A DNA stretch of 64,000 nucleotides from the NCBI GenBank assembly GCA_028753945.1, contig JAPNXP010000002.1:6138001-6202000 (forward strand), read 5' to 3'. How positions within the stretch are numbered: position 1 is the stretch's first letter; each line of letters opens with the position of its first letter. This DNA is from Hexactinellida sp. DTS-2022 (Eukaryota; Porifera; Hexactinellida). Below are positions 45,395 through 56,901 of this stretch, piece after piece. A program made the position numbers and the translations under genes. The notes beneath the pieces are model-generated. The model did no database searches. It was not told where the DNA came from and worked only from the letters and a program-made list of their open reading frames with translations.

Positions 45395-46075
45395 GGGGTA
45401 TACCACAAAAATTTCCACTTTCGGGTACTTAGCCACATATCTGTTTTATGTTATTTTTGGATAGAACAGCCTATGCAGCTGTGCCGCATATCAATTCCAA
45501 ATTTCATAGGAAAATATTGAACACTTTCATTGATTCCGACTATTTAGTGTCCTCCACCTGAGCCACTTCCTTGGGGGGTCATTCTTTCAAACCCCGCTAC
45601 CTCGGAACAGACTTTTTGTCGTTATGTAATACATATTATATCTCAAATACCACCTAGAAAGAAAATCTCAACTCTTTTGGACAGCTCTCAATGAGCTCTA
45701 TTATATGAATGTAGGGTTTTCATTTGTAACATACGTATACATATAATTTTTTTAAATTATTAATCATTAAAAAAGTGATTTCACAGTTATTGTTGGTGTT
45801 ATAGACTCATAATTGATTGAAAGATGTTATGCATTCATATGATAGATTAGAAGCTTCTCGAAGTAATACAACAGCAATCTACTCTTAATCAATGACAGGA
45901 AAAAACTAATCCCTTACACAAAATACTATTTTATAGAATAAAAATTTCCATTATGTTACCTAGATCGAATATTATTGCATTTTCGGCTTCTTCTCGCCGC
46001 TGGAAATCTGAAACAAAAATTATCTTTCAAATCAGAAAAAAACTGTGGAAAAAGTGTTGGGAAGTATACTGCGGA
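45395..46075 (-). mobile_element. MITE family D, decayed copy
   Basis: GGTATACCACAAAAATTTCC..TTTTGGATAGAACAGCCTAT to GAAGTATACTGCGGACAC, matching 32975-33663, but both outer TTAA ends are eroded. Confidence 0.7.
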
Positions 46076-46089
46076 CACATTTTAATATT

Positions 46090-47325
46090 TTAATAGACAA
46101 TATATCTATACTATTAAAACACAAGCCTGGGTATGTGTATATGTGTATTTATATATATTAATGTTAGCATGTTACTCAAAGAGTAATAATAAATTTCCGT
46201 AATTTAAATTACTCCAAGTGAATACTTTCAAATCAATCCGAATATTTTGTACAGTGATACAGCCACATTTCCATTTGTGCCACTTTTTCCACAAGTGGCA
46301 CGTGGCAGAAACACTTGTGCCACATCGTGAATATTTTCAAAATTGAATTGAAATCACAATATTTGTATATGTATATCTATAATAAGATATTTAGAGTCAT
46401 TTCAGAGTATTTTACATAGCCGTTAATAAGATACCAGACGAGTTTTGTGTGTGAATTAAAATCCAAATTGTTCAAATACTTTCGGCTGGTTAGTGTAGAT
46501 TACGAAGCCGCATTTTCAAAATATTCTGCTTTGAGGTCACTTTGTGAGGAAATTTAAAAAGAATTATAATTTAAAAAAGAAATTCTGGCACAAAAATGTT
46601 TTCTATGATTATTATGAACTTATTGAAAAAATCACAAAAAAGTAAATAAAAATTTTAGACACCGCCAAAAGTGAATTAACTATCTAAAATTATTTTTTCG
46701 AATAGTATCTTTTAGTTTTTCAGCTCTTTTTATGTTTTAATGAGCAAATATATTTTTAATGGGAAAAAGTGTGAATATTATCAACTAAATGTCCAAATAT
46801 ATATTTTAGAAAATTATAATCCAAAGATCAAAATTTCAAAATATACTACTACTGCTAAATAGGTAGGAACATTTTTTCATTGAGGTTACTCATCGAAAAA
46901 TTTTTTTAGATAGTGAAATCACTTTTTCTGGCTAGTAATTATCAGTATAGCTTAGAAATTTGATTAAGCTAAAAGTTAAAACCTAGGATATATTAATTCG
47001 AAACTTCTAGTATTATGGATATATCTAGATAGTTATAGGGCAAATTAATGGCTATTTCAACTTTCTCAAATTAGATTGTTGAATATTGTTGCTTCAAGTT
47101 AATTGACCTATTTTCAAGCACTTTTTCATATATTCACTCAATTCTTATGTATTCAGTATATACTTACTGCATTATAACTAGTGTAGACATATAATACACA
47201 TAACAAAATTAATCACGACGTTATCCCTGAATTATTTCCTAAAAAGGGTGTCCCAAAAGAATTCGGACTCGGATAATATTGCTGCAAATTGCAAGGAATT
47301 CTGTTAATTATTGCTAATTATATAT
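46090..47325. other. No gene; possible Helitron-like start
   Basis: At 46110 the sequence TCTATACTATTAAAACACAA follows an A, a common form of Helitron 5' ends, but no 3' hairpin plus CTRR end was found. The remainder is AT-rich without coding frames. Confidence 0.25.
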
Positions 47326-48029
47326 TTAAGGTTCAGGTATACTCTAGAGCATTTCTACCAAAAATATTTACCTCATTTACTTGAAATTTTACTGCGGATT
47401 TGAATCATCCTTCTATTTGCAAAAATGCAATAATATTTCAATGACAAGTAACTGGGAAATTTTAGGTTTTCAAATTTTACTCATTTGTGTAAGAGATTTT
47501 TTAGTAATAATGAACCTTACAATAGTAAATACTGTTTAAATGCGTTTATCTATATCTTGTTTATCCTGCATCGTCTGGGATTGTTCAAATTTAATATATT
47601 TTTAATTTTCTTGATTATTACGTGCTGTCAACTTTTTAATCGAAATTTTCCTATCCAAAATCCGCAAAGCTCTGCAAATATTTCTAATTTAATAAATCGC
47701 AAACGATACAGGATGGATCTAGACGAGATCTATCCGAATGTTGAGATTTCGATTCTACGTGCAAAACTGAAAAAGTTTCTTATCTACACAAATCTGAAAA
47801 TGTTAGTTTTGCGATAGCGGGTTTTTAAAAAAAAAATTTACATCAATTATTCCTAGATTGAGGTGACCAAAGTGTGTTAAACTGGAAAAATAATAGGAAT
47901 TCTTCTTAGAAATCTCTTGAGAGTACTTATTTGTATCAATACAATCCAAAAATGCAATAAAAGAGAGATAGACAATTATTTGGATTTTATCTAAATTTTC
48001 GAATTTTGTAGAGTATACCTGAACCTTAA
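47326..48029 (+). mobile_element. TTAA MITE family B, diverged short variant
   Basis: TTAAGGTTCAGGTATACTC to GAGTATACCTGAACCTTAA; the interior is closest to 33694-34399 (GATTGAGGTGACCAAAGTG in both). The frame 47485-47817 is inside the repeat. Confidence 0.87.
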
Positions 48030-48037
48030 TTGATTAA

Positions 48038-48234
48038 ATTAATCATTAAGAGGAAATAACTTGTGTATTACATAAAGTGTGTTTTTATAATATTTAAAAT
48101 TTTCTCTAGGTTACCTAGGTCGAATAATTATTGCATTTTTGGATATATCTCGCCGCTGGGAATCTAAAACAAAAAAGATCTTTCAAGTCTGCAAAAACTG
48201 TAAAAAAGTGTTGCGAAGTACACTGCCACCTTAA
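48038..48234 (-). mobile_element. MITE family D, right end fragment
   Basis: AATCATTAAGAGGAAATAAC to AAGTACACTGCCACCTTAA matches the right 200 bp of 32975-33663. It follows the family B copy directly. Confidence 0.75.
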
Positions 48235-50205
48235 GCTTAGTTATTCATTTACATAGCAGATTGGAGAATTGTACTTCAATATCTACAAAGATGCTTTAAC
48301 CACCCATACCGCTAATACATTTTTCTCCCTAAGCACCCTAAATGAAAAACTGTCTTATAAATATTGAAATTTTTTATTTGTTTTCTAAAAAAATCAGAAA
48401 TATCATAAGCAACAACAATTGTTGCAGAGTTATTTTTTTGACAATTTTAAATTATTTACATTCTTTTTACATTTTTTCACCCCAAAGTGACTTCAAAGGT
48501 GAAATTTTTTGAATTATATTTCGGATTCGTTTCTTGACATATTTTCGTACTTTATCCATTAATACAAAGTTTTGGACTTAATAATTATATAATGCCAAAA
48601 TTCTGATAAAATCGAGTGATAATTTCAAAATCTATAGAAAAAAAGAATTAAATCGATATCGCAAATTCTGTGTGGCATAATGCATTAATGTAGTAGAGTT
48701 AATCGACTCGTAGTATAGTTTGTATAGTATAAATATGATTATTTGTTAGATGTTCTTTTTACAACAAGAATTAGAAATATTCTATTGAATTTACTTCAAA
48801 GATATCCCTGGTTGATCATAGATTTAACGTATAATACGTACTGGTGGATAGCGTATCACGTATAATACGTATTATACGTGTTATACGCAATACTCGTATT
48901 AAACAACTTAGTAGAATCTTGAAACTCACCGATTGAACATCGCGGCAAGGTATACATTACTAGGTAGACTGAAATTAATTTCAAATCTCAAATTCGATGT
49001 GATGCATATAAATAGATGATAATCAATCGTAAACACATTATGCTCCACAGCTCATTAGTTTAATCTCTTGCATTCCTATTATACATAGCAACAATACTAA
49101 TGCACTAAATCAACATGTAGTATATATCTGAGGTCAAACATATCACAAACCACAAATTTCTGATACACAAATCAATTGAATAATCCTGATGGAATGAGTT
49201 ATAATCAGTGTATTATGTATCCATTAGTAAATACGCTCCTATTCCTGGTCTGATGCAATTTCCAAACGTCCAAATCACAAATTAATGTTACTTTTTGGAG
49301 AAGATTCCAAATTTTTGCGCCCCTAATTAAAATTTTCCAAAAAATCATACTCCAAAAGGAGCGTCTCGCGCTCCTGGATAAATCATTGGTTATAATAATT
49401 ATACAAATATGAAATATATATCAATATGATAGAAATAGAGTATAGTTCTAGCCAGTATTGTATTTTACAAGGAACATTAAAAAGTTATATGACATAAAAA
49501 GCGTTTAGAGGAACAAAAATGTGAATAACTCAATGGGAAGATATGGAAACAATAATGAAATTTTCTACATAATGAGTTAAGACTGCATACTATAAATTAC
49601 CAAAAATAAAAGTGATCCGAAAATATACATTTTTTCTACGTCATGGTTCCGGTTCTACTTCCGGTATTGGTTTCAGTTCCAATTTTCACTAAGAAAAACA
49701 AATGATAACTTAATATATCCATCTTATTTGAATTCTTCATATATTAAAACGTAAGAATAGCAATTTTTAAAGGAATTGGATAATTATATCAAAAGTTATA
49801 CGAGTTTGAAGTGAGATGGTGCTCAAAGATTTTGAAAAATGTTTGGATAATCAACAAAAAATGAAAATATGTGACGTCATAAATCAAAAACCACTCAACC
49901 GATTGGTTTAAAATTTTGAGGAAAGTATAGACTTGCTTGTAGCTTGTTACAAAGCAATTTACAGACAAAGCGATTGATAGTGGTGAAATGACTGGTTGAC
50001 TTGACATGGAATTCCCAACCAGGGTTTTTCAGAAAATAGGGACGGCATACGGGATGATATTTTAAATTGTTTATCATTATTTATTAAATAATATGCAAAT
50101 ACCATTATCCTATGCTAAAGAATAAATTTAACTATATAATTTACTTTGAAATTGATAAGTAGTGCTCAAATAATTCTCTGAATTTAAAGAATAATTGGAC
50201 AAATG
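48235..50205. other. No gene; repeat fragment and small palindrome
   Basis: 48253-48350 (GCAGATTGGAGAATTGTACT to CCCTAAGCACCCT) recurs at 54463-54560. A perfect palindrome CACGTATAATACGTATTA followed by TACGTG lies at 48858-48881. The frames 49789-50077 have no support. Confidence 0.5.
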
Positions 50206-50208
50206 GAA

Positions 50209-50866
50209 ACTTTAAATTGTGTATTATGGTGCTGGAGAGAAAATCCCAGCCGTATGTGGGTTGTGTGAGCTATAAGAGTGTAAAATGCCATCATCTGGTC
50301 TATGGAATGTGAGTTTAATCGAGTAAAAAGCACGTTAACATTAAATACAGTACTATGGATTAGTAAGTAAAATCTTGATATCTGATAATGTGAAAAATTG
50401 ACTTGATTCTGGTTAAATCTGTAACTTGGTATCCGTCTGGAATGTTCCAGTGACTTGATTTGATATCGAGGGAGACATCTGCTCGTTAATTGGGTCTACG
50501 AATGCCCCCAGGTACGCCTACAAATTGTCTGTTTCGAATGAATTCCCGGGTTGTGAAAATCGTCGCTTTAAATTGTGTATTATGGTGCCTGGAGTGAAAA
50601 TTCCAGCCGTCTGTGGTTTGTGTGAGCTATAGGAGTGTTAAATGCCACTATTTAGTCTATGGAATGTGAGTATAATCGAGTAAAGGCGCGGTAACATTGA
50701 ATACAGACTATGGATTAGTAAGTAAATCTTGATCTCTCTCAATGTGATAAATTGTCTAGATTCTGGAAAAATCTGTTACTTGGTATCTGTCTGGAATGTC
50801 CCAGTGTCTTGATTTGATATCGAGGAAGACATCTGCCTGTTAATTGGGTCTACGAATGCCGACTAG
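50209..50866 (+). repeat. Tandem duplication, two units of about 300 bp, period 360 bp
   Basis: Unit 1 (50209-50506) and unit 2 (50569-50866) share TTTAAATTGTGTATTATGGT, CTATGGAATGTGAGT, GATTTGATATCGAGG and TTAATTGGGTCTACGAATGC in the same order, with scattered changes. Non-coding. Confidence 0.9.
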
Positions 50867-51358
50867 CTAGACTTATGTTTTCTTACAATCTATTTATTTA
50901 GCATGGAGATTATTTATTAACTAATAGTTTAAAATATACTAAAAGCAAAGTAGTCACTAAAAATAATACTCGCAATGAGAAACAACAAGTACAAGTACAA
51001 CAACAACAACAACAACAACAAGATAAATACTAATATGACTAAATGAAGTACTTTGAAACTCATATTAATTGAGTATAATGAAGGGTGAGACTTTGAAGTT
51101 TTGTGATAATAAAGATGATCGATATTACAAATAGTTCCTTTGAATGCCTACTGTTTACCATGTCTGTAAAATAGGTTAAACTCCTTTAGGCCTCTGACCT
51201 TCTGGAATAGGCTACTGAACACCTAAATTTTTATATTAAAATCCACTAGATTGTTCTATTAGCTATCTATTCATAAGAAAGTTTGACTCTATAGCTCATA
51301 CAGTTTCCAAGTTCCAGCAAGGTATGTGAATATGGAACTAAGTGATGTATCAAGGTAT
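50867..51358. other. No gene; CAA microsatellite
   Basis: AT-rich sequence with (CAA)n at about 50998-51021. Nothing else supported. Confidence 0.5.
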
Positions 51359-51718
51359 TTAACATTAATTGAGAATTTTCAAATCACTTTGATTTCCAGG
51401 AAAATTGGGTAGTTATCAATGCGACGTTAGTGCCAATATAGTTAGTACTAACTAGCTAGCTATACATAACAGAGCGTTTTAATTGATATGGTGTTTACTT
51501 TCAACACTGTTGGAATGATAAGTTGGAATTTCTCACCTTTGAAAAAATTTCTTGAAAGTCATTGGTGTAGTATTGAATGTAAACAAGATATGAATTAAAA
51601 CGCACTGTTATGTATAGCTAGCTAGTTAGTACTAACTATATTGGCACTGACATCACATTGATAACTACTCAATTTTCCAGGAAATGAAAGTGAATAGAAA
51701 ATTTTCAAATAATGTTAA
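51359..51718. mobile_element. TTAA foldback MITE (360 bp)
   Basis: TTAACATTA..GAATTTTC on the left, GAAAATTTTCAAATAATG followed by TTAA on the right, arms of about 150 bp meeting in the middle. The palindromic words AACTAGCTAGCTATACATAA and its complement are within the arms. Its right TTAA (51715-51718) is also the left TTAA of the next element. Confidence 0.85.
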
Positions 51719-52837
51719 GCTACTTAGGCGCCATTTAATGATGACACCACAAATAGACAAAAATATACAATTCGAGTCTAAATAATGCAAGAAAAAGAAA
51801 TTAATTTGCAAATATACTTAGAATACATTTTCCGAATATATAATGAGAATGAAAATATCTAACCATCAATTATATACGTTTTATGGACGAAAATTGTAAA
51901 TTGTATTTGGGATAATACATGTATTTTAGCATGTGGTTGCTTATAATTTTTTTAAAAATTTATAATGTCGCCATTATGTGATTCTGAAGCCTTTGGGGTA
52001 TGAAATATAACCCTATTTAGTATTCCAATCATAAAATTATTAGAAAGTAGGAAGTAACTGAAATTTATGATATTAACTGAATACTGCCGAAAGATTTTTC
52101 CTGAATTTCTAATTCACTACAAATATTTTGAATCAAAAGAATGAACTTTATATTCAAAATTTATCAAACATTTATATTTTGTTACATTCAAAAATTTTGC
52201 AAAATTTTGCTCAATATTTTGTCCAAAAAATTGTGACAAACAATTTTTCTTTGAAACGAAATACCCAGAGAATAAAGGAAGTTAGTCTTACTTAGAAAAC
52301 TACATCATGTGGAGCCATAATATTCCATTTTGAAAAACATATTTCAAACGATTCGGACGCATTTTAATAAATCTACATCAATATATTATTACCACTATAT
52401 TAAAACCACTCATCATCCATGGTTTGAACCATGGATGATGAAAAAATGTTAGAAGATTCCGTTATGTCCTACAACTCTATAAATATACGACTAAACATTC
52501 AAAAAAGGGTCTAAACATTGAATTCCATAACTAACATGTTTTGCACAGCCAAAGTTTACATTTTATTATTAATAATTGAGGTGGCATTCTAGTGGCAGAT
52601 GACACTCTTATGCTATGTCATCATCTTGAAATTTCAAAATACTTTTTTTATGATCGAAATCAATAGAGTATATAAAAACATGTTTAAATCTGAAATCTTT
52701 TGAAATTTGGAGTTTATTTACTATACGTTTTTTGTCACTGCCACACTGTGTGGCGATTAGGCAGTCTACGGTTTAAAATAAAATTCATTTACCAAAAAAT
52801 GTTTCCGTCATCATTAAATGGCGCCTAAATAGCTTAA
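51715..52837. mobile_element. TTAA MITE with TTAGGCGCCATTTAATGATG ends
   Basis: Left TTAAGCTACTTAGGCGCCAT, right ATGGCGCCTAAATAGCTTAA. It contains, at 52560-52775, a family A-like end (GGCAGTCTACGGTTTA) in reverse. The left side adjoins the foldback MITE at a shared TTAA. Confidence 0.82.
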
Positions 52838-53734
52838 CCAAAAATCTGAGATTCTCAAAAGTGGTTCTAATGGGCTCGCAATGGTTGATTACCCCATATA
52901 AATCCAATAAACCACAATAGAAGGCATGGTTTAGCTTTGAATAAAGTTTAAACCTGGCCTTCTTGTTTGAAGGCCAAGTCGGGAACATACATAGCCGAAT
53001 ATATAGTAAGCCATGGGTTGAGACTAACTTCATAAATGTCATAAAAGATACACAAGTATACTGATTTCGAATCTCGCATTTGTTATCTAATAATATTAAT
53101 ATTTGTTATTGTTGTTTACACGAATAGGTAAACAAATTGATAAAAATTCAAAATCCACCTAGAAGCTAGCTTTCAACGGCTATTTAGGTAAACAAGTTAT
53201 AACTATTGAAATTGGTAGAAAGGGATGTATATAGCATCCTCCATGGTGGGTTTCTCCCATTTCCCATGGAGAAAGAGCGATTAGTAAGGAAGCATAGCGG
53301 TCGGTGACTTGAGGGGCCTAACAACAATCCGTCGCGAAGCAGGCACGTAACCACGGGCAGTGCTTTGGAGAAGTGCCCACACTGGTAATCCTTGCCCCAG
53401 GGCAATGCTCCCCACTAGTAAACAATTTTTAACCATTTGCTCTAATCCATTGATTTCAATTTAATTTGTTCAAACTTTACAAAGATTAGAATCATATCCC
53501 TTTGCGAGTCTCCAATTTCCCCTGTACATTCGTCAAGATCCCTGGACTCCGGAAAATTCTTTCTCGCTCGCTCCGCTCGCTCGTCTCTAATGTAATCTAC
53601 AACATACGTATATGAAATAAATTACACTATGTAAAGCATTGTATAAGACATACGATCTTGTTATTTATTCTTATTAAACATTGAATGGATAAGCACAAAC
53701 AATATTTTTTTGCTGATATTGAATAATCTTAACC
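52838..53734. other. No gene; inverted tandem-repeat piece and GC-rich block
   Basis: 53100-53240 matches the 147-bp unit of 42540-42960 in reverse. 53240-53410 is GC-richer with TCCCATTTCCCATGGAGAAA-type inverted words. At 53565-53585 TCGCTCGCTCCGCTCGCTCG mirrors the block at 23260. No convincing gene. Confidence 0.5.
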
Positions 53735-53873
53735 TTAAGGTTCAGGTATCCTGTAAACCACTTCTACCAAAAGTATTTACCCGATATAATTATGCTTTTT
53801 ACAGCGGATTTACTTCATCTTCTAGATGGCAAAAATGCAATAATATTCGATCTAGGTAACTCAGTGAAATTTA
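53735..53873 (+). mobile_element. MITE family B, left-end fragment
   Basis: TTAAGGTTCAGGTATCCTG to AGGTAACTCAGTGAAATT matches the left 140 bp of 40955. The rest is missing. Confidence 0.8.
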
Positions 53874-54629
53874 TAATAATGTATCCTTGACGCCTGCACA
53901 GAATAGCAAAAATGGTTATACTCCTGTACAGTTGGCTGGTATAGTTCGACGAATCATTATTCTTTGTCGCCCTTTTGCGACGCCCCAATAAAATTTCCCT
54001 TGGTACGCTCATAGCTATGGCCCCAAAGTTCTCAGTGTTTAATACAAGATTTGCATGCAAGGGGGGAAATCTGCGTTATGTAAATTCTCAAGGGGGGCAC
54101 TCTGGGAAATGTATCTTCCTCAGGAGGGGCACAAATTCAACTTAGTATTATAAGTAGTTTTTCTAGGGGGGGGGGGGGGGCACTTGAAAGAGTACGGGGG
54201 GCACGTGTCCCCCTACAACCCCATGTATGAAACCCTGGTTGTAACTACGGGCATAAAATTATTGGCCCCTTGGACCCGAGTATAATTTATCAAAAGTTCG
54301 GCGTCCCTGCATATGCACTACATATTTATGTAAAGAAAATTGAGTATTTTAGAAGTCCAAGAAGTGTGTTCGAGAAACAAGAGATTGAGGAATTGTTCTG
54401 CTTAGGGTATAGCTGACTAAATATTATTTTTTAACAGGGAAATTAAGCTCAGTTATGCAATTACAGAGCAGATTGGAGAATTACACTTCAATATCTACAA
54501 AGAAGCTTAAACCACCCATACCGCTAATACATTTTTCACCCTAAGCACCCTTAATATAAGCTAATTCCATAACTACATCCCTGTAACCAAGTCTAGTAAC
54601 TATACCCCCATTTAATTTGAAGCATGAGC
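53874..54629. other. No gene; CTGTACAG block, G-runs
   Basis: 53880-53960 resembles the CTGTACAG-rich sequence near 23040. 54055-54210 has repeated AAGGGGGGCAC words and a G-run of about 14 near 54166-54180. 54463-54560 is the shared fragment also at 48253. Confidence 0.5.
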
Positions 54630-55369
54630 AGTGCTGCCAACCTAAAATATCCCAAAAGTGGGACCTGTGGCGGGAGTTTAATCTAAAAGCGGGAGGTTGA
54701 TACTCTAAAAGCGGGAGAAAAAGCGGGAGGTCAGTATTTAAGTTAAATTAGCAAGAATACCTGAATAAAAGGCATTATAAAAACATTTATCTACCTATCA
54801 ATTAGTTTCTACCCTCTCATATTGAAATATGAGAATGCTTATATAGAGCTGAGCTTTGTAGAGTTCAGATTTTTACCCATACTAAAAGCCCAGGCTTACT
54901 TTCTAAAGGTCAATTTCAAAGTTTGGGAAAATTGACCTTTCTCAGTGTCTGAATACACATACTGAAAAACTGAACTCTACTAGAGCTGAGCTCTATATAA
55001 GTAATTTCTTGAAATATAAGGTAGCAGTGAGCATTTTATTATTATTATAAAATATATAAATAAATAAAAATTTCCTAAATGGGTGTTATAAAAATTTCCT
55101 AAATGATGTGTCAGAATGGAAAATTGGAAATACAAGATAATATACAGAATTATAGTATTTTAAAAGAGACAAATTTGTTTCTGGGGTTAGAGTAAATTAG
55201 TTAAGTGAAGACTTCTAAAATATATTGCTTGTAATTATAAAATTAAGATCCTAATATTTACATATACAATCATCCAAAAAGCGGGAGGTTTGAGAGGGGA
55301 GGCGGGAGAGCGGGAGGAAACATCAAAAAGCGGGACCCTCCCGCCGAAAGCGGGAGGGTTGGCAGCACT
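54630..55369. mobile_element. MITE with AGTGCTGCC ends and 8-bp duplication
   Basis: Ends AGTGCTGCCAACC and GGTTGGCAGCACT, flanked by a perfect 8-bp repeat GCATGAGC (54622-54629 and 55370-55377). GCGGGAGG/CCTCCCGC words lie beside both ends. Probably hAT-like. It contains the second copy of the 180-bp foldback. Confidence 0.85.
54838..55017. repeat. Foldback repeat (about 180 bp), copy 2
   Basis: TATAGAGCTGAGCTTTGTAG near 54841 pairs with CTAGAGCTGAGCTCTATATA near 54987; GGTCAATTTCAAAG pairs with AAAATTGACC. Same as 648-830. Confidence 0.85.
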
Positions 55370-55377
55370 GCATGAGC

Positions 55378-56273
55378 CCAGTAATTTTCAACACCTCAAA
55401 TATGCATATTACTCACTAGGAAAGATTTTTTTGTTATAATCAAGTATTAATATATGAACGTTTAAATTTACCGTGAACAAATCAAACAGCTCCTTTTTCG
55501 CATTTGGTCAATTTTTGATCGACTTACATTTCTCAATTTCGGTCAAAATGTCAATTTTTTTAAATAATTAAGAAAATTCGAATATTTTTTTCTTCTGAAA
55601 ATGTGATATCCCCAAACGGAGTTCGGAAATGTGATCAGCATATCAAACTTACCATAAAATACATTGTCGCTATCTCGTGATTTTTTGTGTGTTGTACAGT
55701 GTAGTTTATCAAATTTGGTTCTCTGGCTGAAGTAGCAATACACATAAGCTGAGTAAGGTATTCATCTGTCAATGCTGATCTTGACATATTTTCGATAAAC
55801 TTTATCATACCTGCCAATCGTACAGAGATTCATGTACAGTAAAATTTTGGCCATTCTGTACAGGCATTTACAGGGATTTATTCCATTTATATAAGGATTT
55901 TTAATTACTAACTATGAGCGTGACCTACGTAATATAAGGCCATGGCACAGGATAAGAAATTTGGACTAAGGATATGTTACCAGGCCGACCCTATATTGAA
56001 CCAAGATTGGATGTAATATATTTTTTGTTGAATGTCTTGTTATGGGTTTATAAAAAATGCTTGTTAATTACCTTTTTGAGTAACCATAATGTGCAAGAAT
56101 AATTTCTATCAATGTCTTTGCATTATGTCTACTGTCACATTTTTATATTGTTTACTATATATTGAGTTACTATCACAATTATTTTACACACATATTCCCT
56201 AGCATGCTCCACAATTTATTTATTATGAATGTACAAATATATTGTTTTTTCAAGATCTTTTAATCCATTTCTC
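55378..56273. other. No gene; two repeat fragments
   Basis: 55705-55885 matches 22927-23105 (GTACAGGG-type). 55916-55990 is an R1 end block (GCGTGACCTACGTAATATAA). The bases just before the Transib end are TTCTC (56269-56273). Confidence 0.5.
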
Positions 56274-56339
56274 CACAGTGGCACAGTAGGTAGTCTTAGC
56301 AAGAAATTTAGTATCAATAAATGATTCTGAAAGTAGTTT

Positions 56340-56348
56340 TTATCGAAT
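56340..56348 (+). promoter_or_regulatory. Left subterminal word TTATCGAAT
   Basis: Lies 66 bp inside the left heptamer of copy 2. The same word lies 65 bp inside the left ends at 13060 (13125) and 21533 (minus strand, 21468). Possibly a transposase contact; inferred. Confidence 0.45.
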
Positions 56349-56901
56349 CCTCCATATTCGAGTACATAGAAATGTTACAACTACATGTCATTACATAGTG
56401 ATACTTGGATAAATTTGGAATTCTTAGTCAATTAACCACAATGACAGAAATTTTGAGAAGTGTAGTTTCATTAAAGTGAGTTTGGAATCCAGAATAGTTA
56501 CACCTTATGCTCTGAGCTTTATGCCTACTATTAGATATTATTTTGAAGTATTTAAAATGCACAATATGATAAAATGTAGTTATTCGTTCATTTCCATAAT
56601 TGGTTGGGTTTATAAAAATTTCAAAACGACCGTAAATTCGTGCCATAAAATATATTTTAGCATCTTATTAAGAACCACAACTATTTTTTCCTACTGTTGC
56701 CAGTTGAAAGCGATATACGATTTTAAAGGAAATAATATCTAGGATGTAATAAAATTATTCCTAACCGCAAGTTAGCGCTGAAGGGTATTTTGTTTGTTTA
56801 TAGTAGGTGTTTTTTATTTAAATTATAATTTTACAAAATATTCCTCAAATTAATGTTATGGGTGATTAGCATAATCAATTATTTCCCTTTCGTTGGAAAA
56901 G

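Noticed and set aside
46110..46200. Helitron
   Set aside because: A Helitron-like 5' end (TCTATACTATTAAAA) but no CTRR end with hairpin and no Rep/helicase coding.
49789..50077. Overlapping minus-strand frames
   Set aside because: Short, without recognisable domains or conserved pattern.
52740..52752. CACACTGTGTGG as a Transib-type end
   Set aside because: It belongs to a family A-like MITE end and lacks the subterminal motifs.
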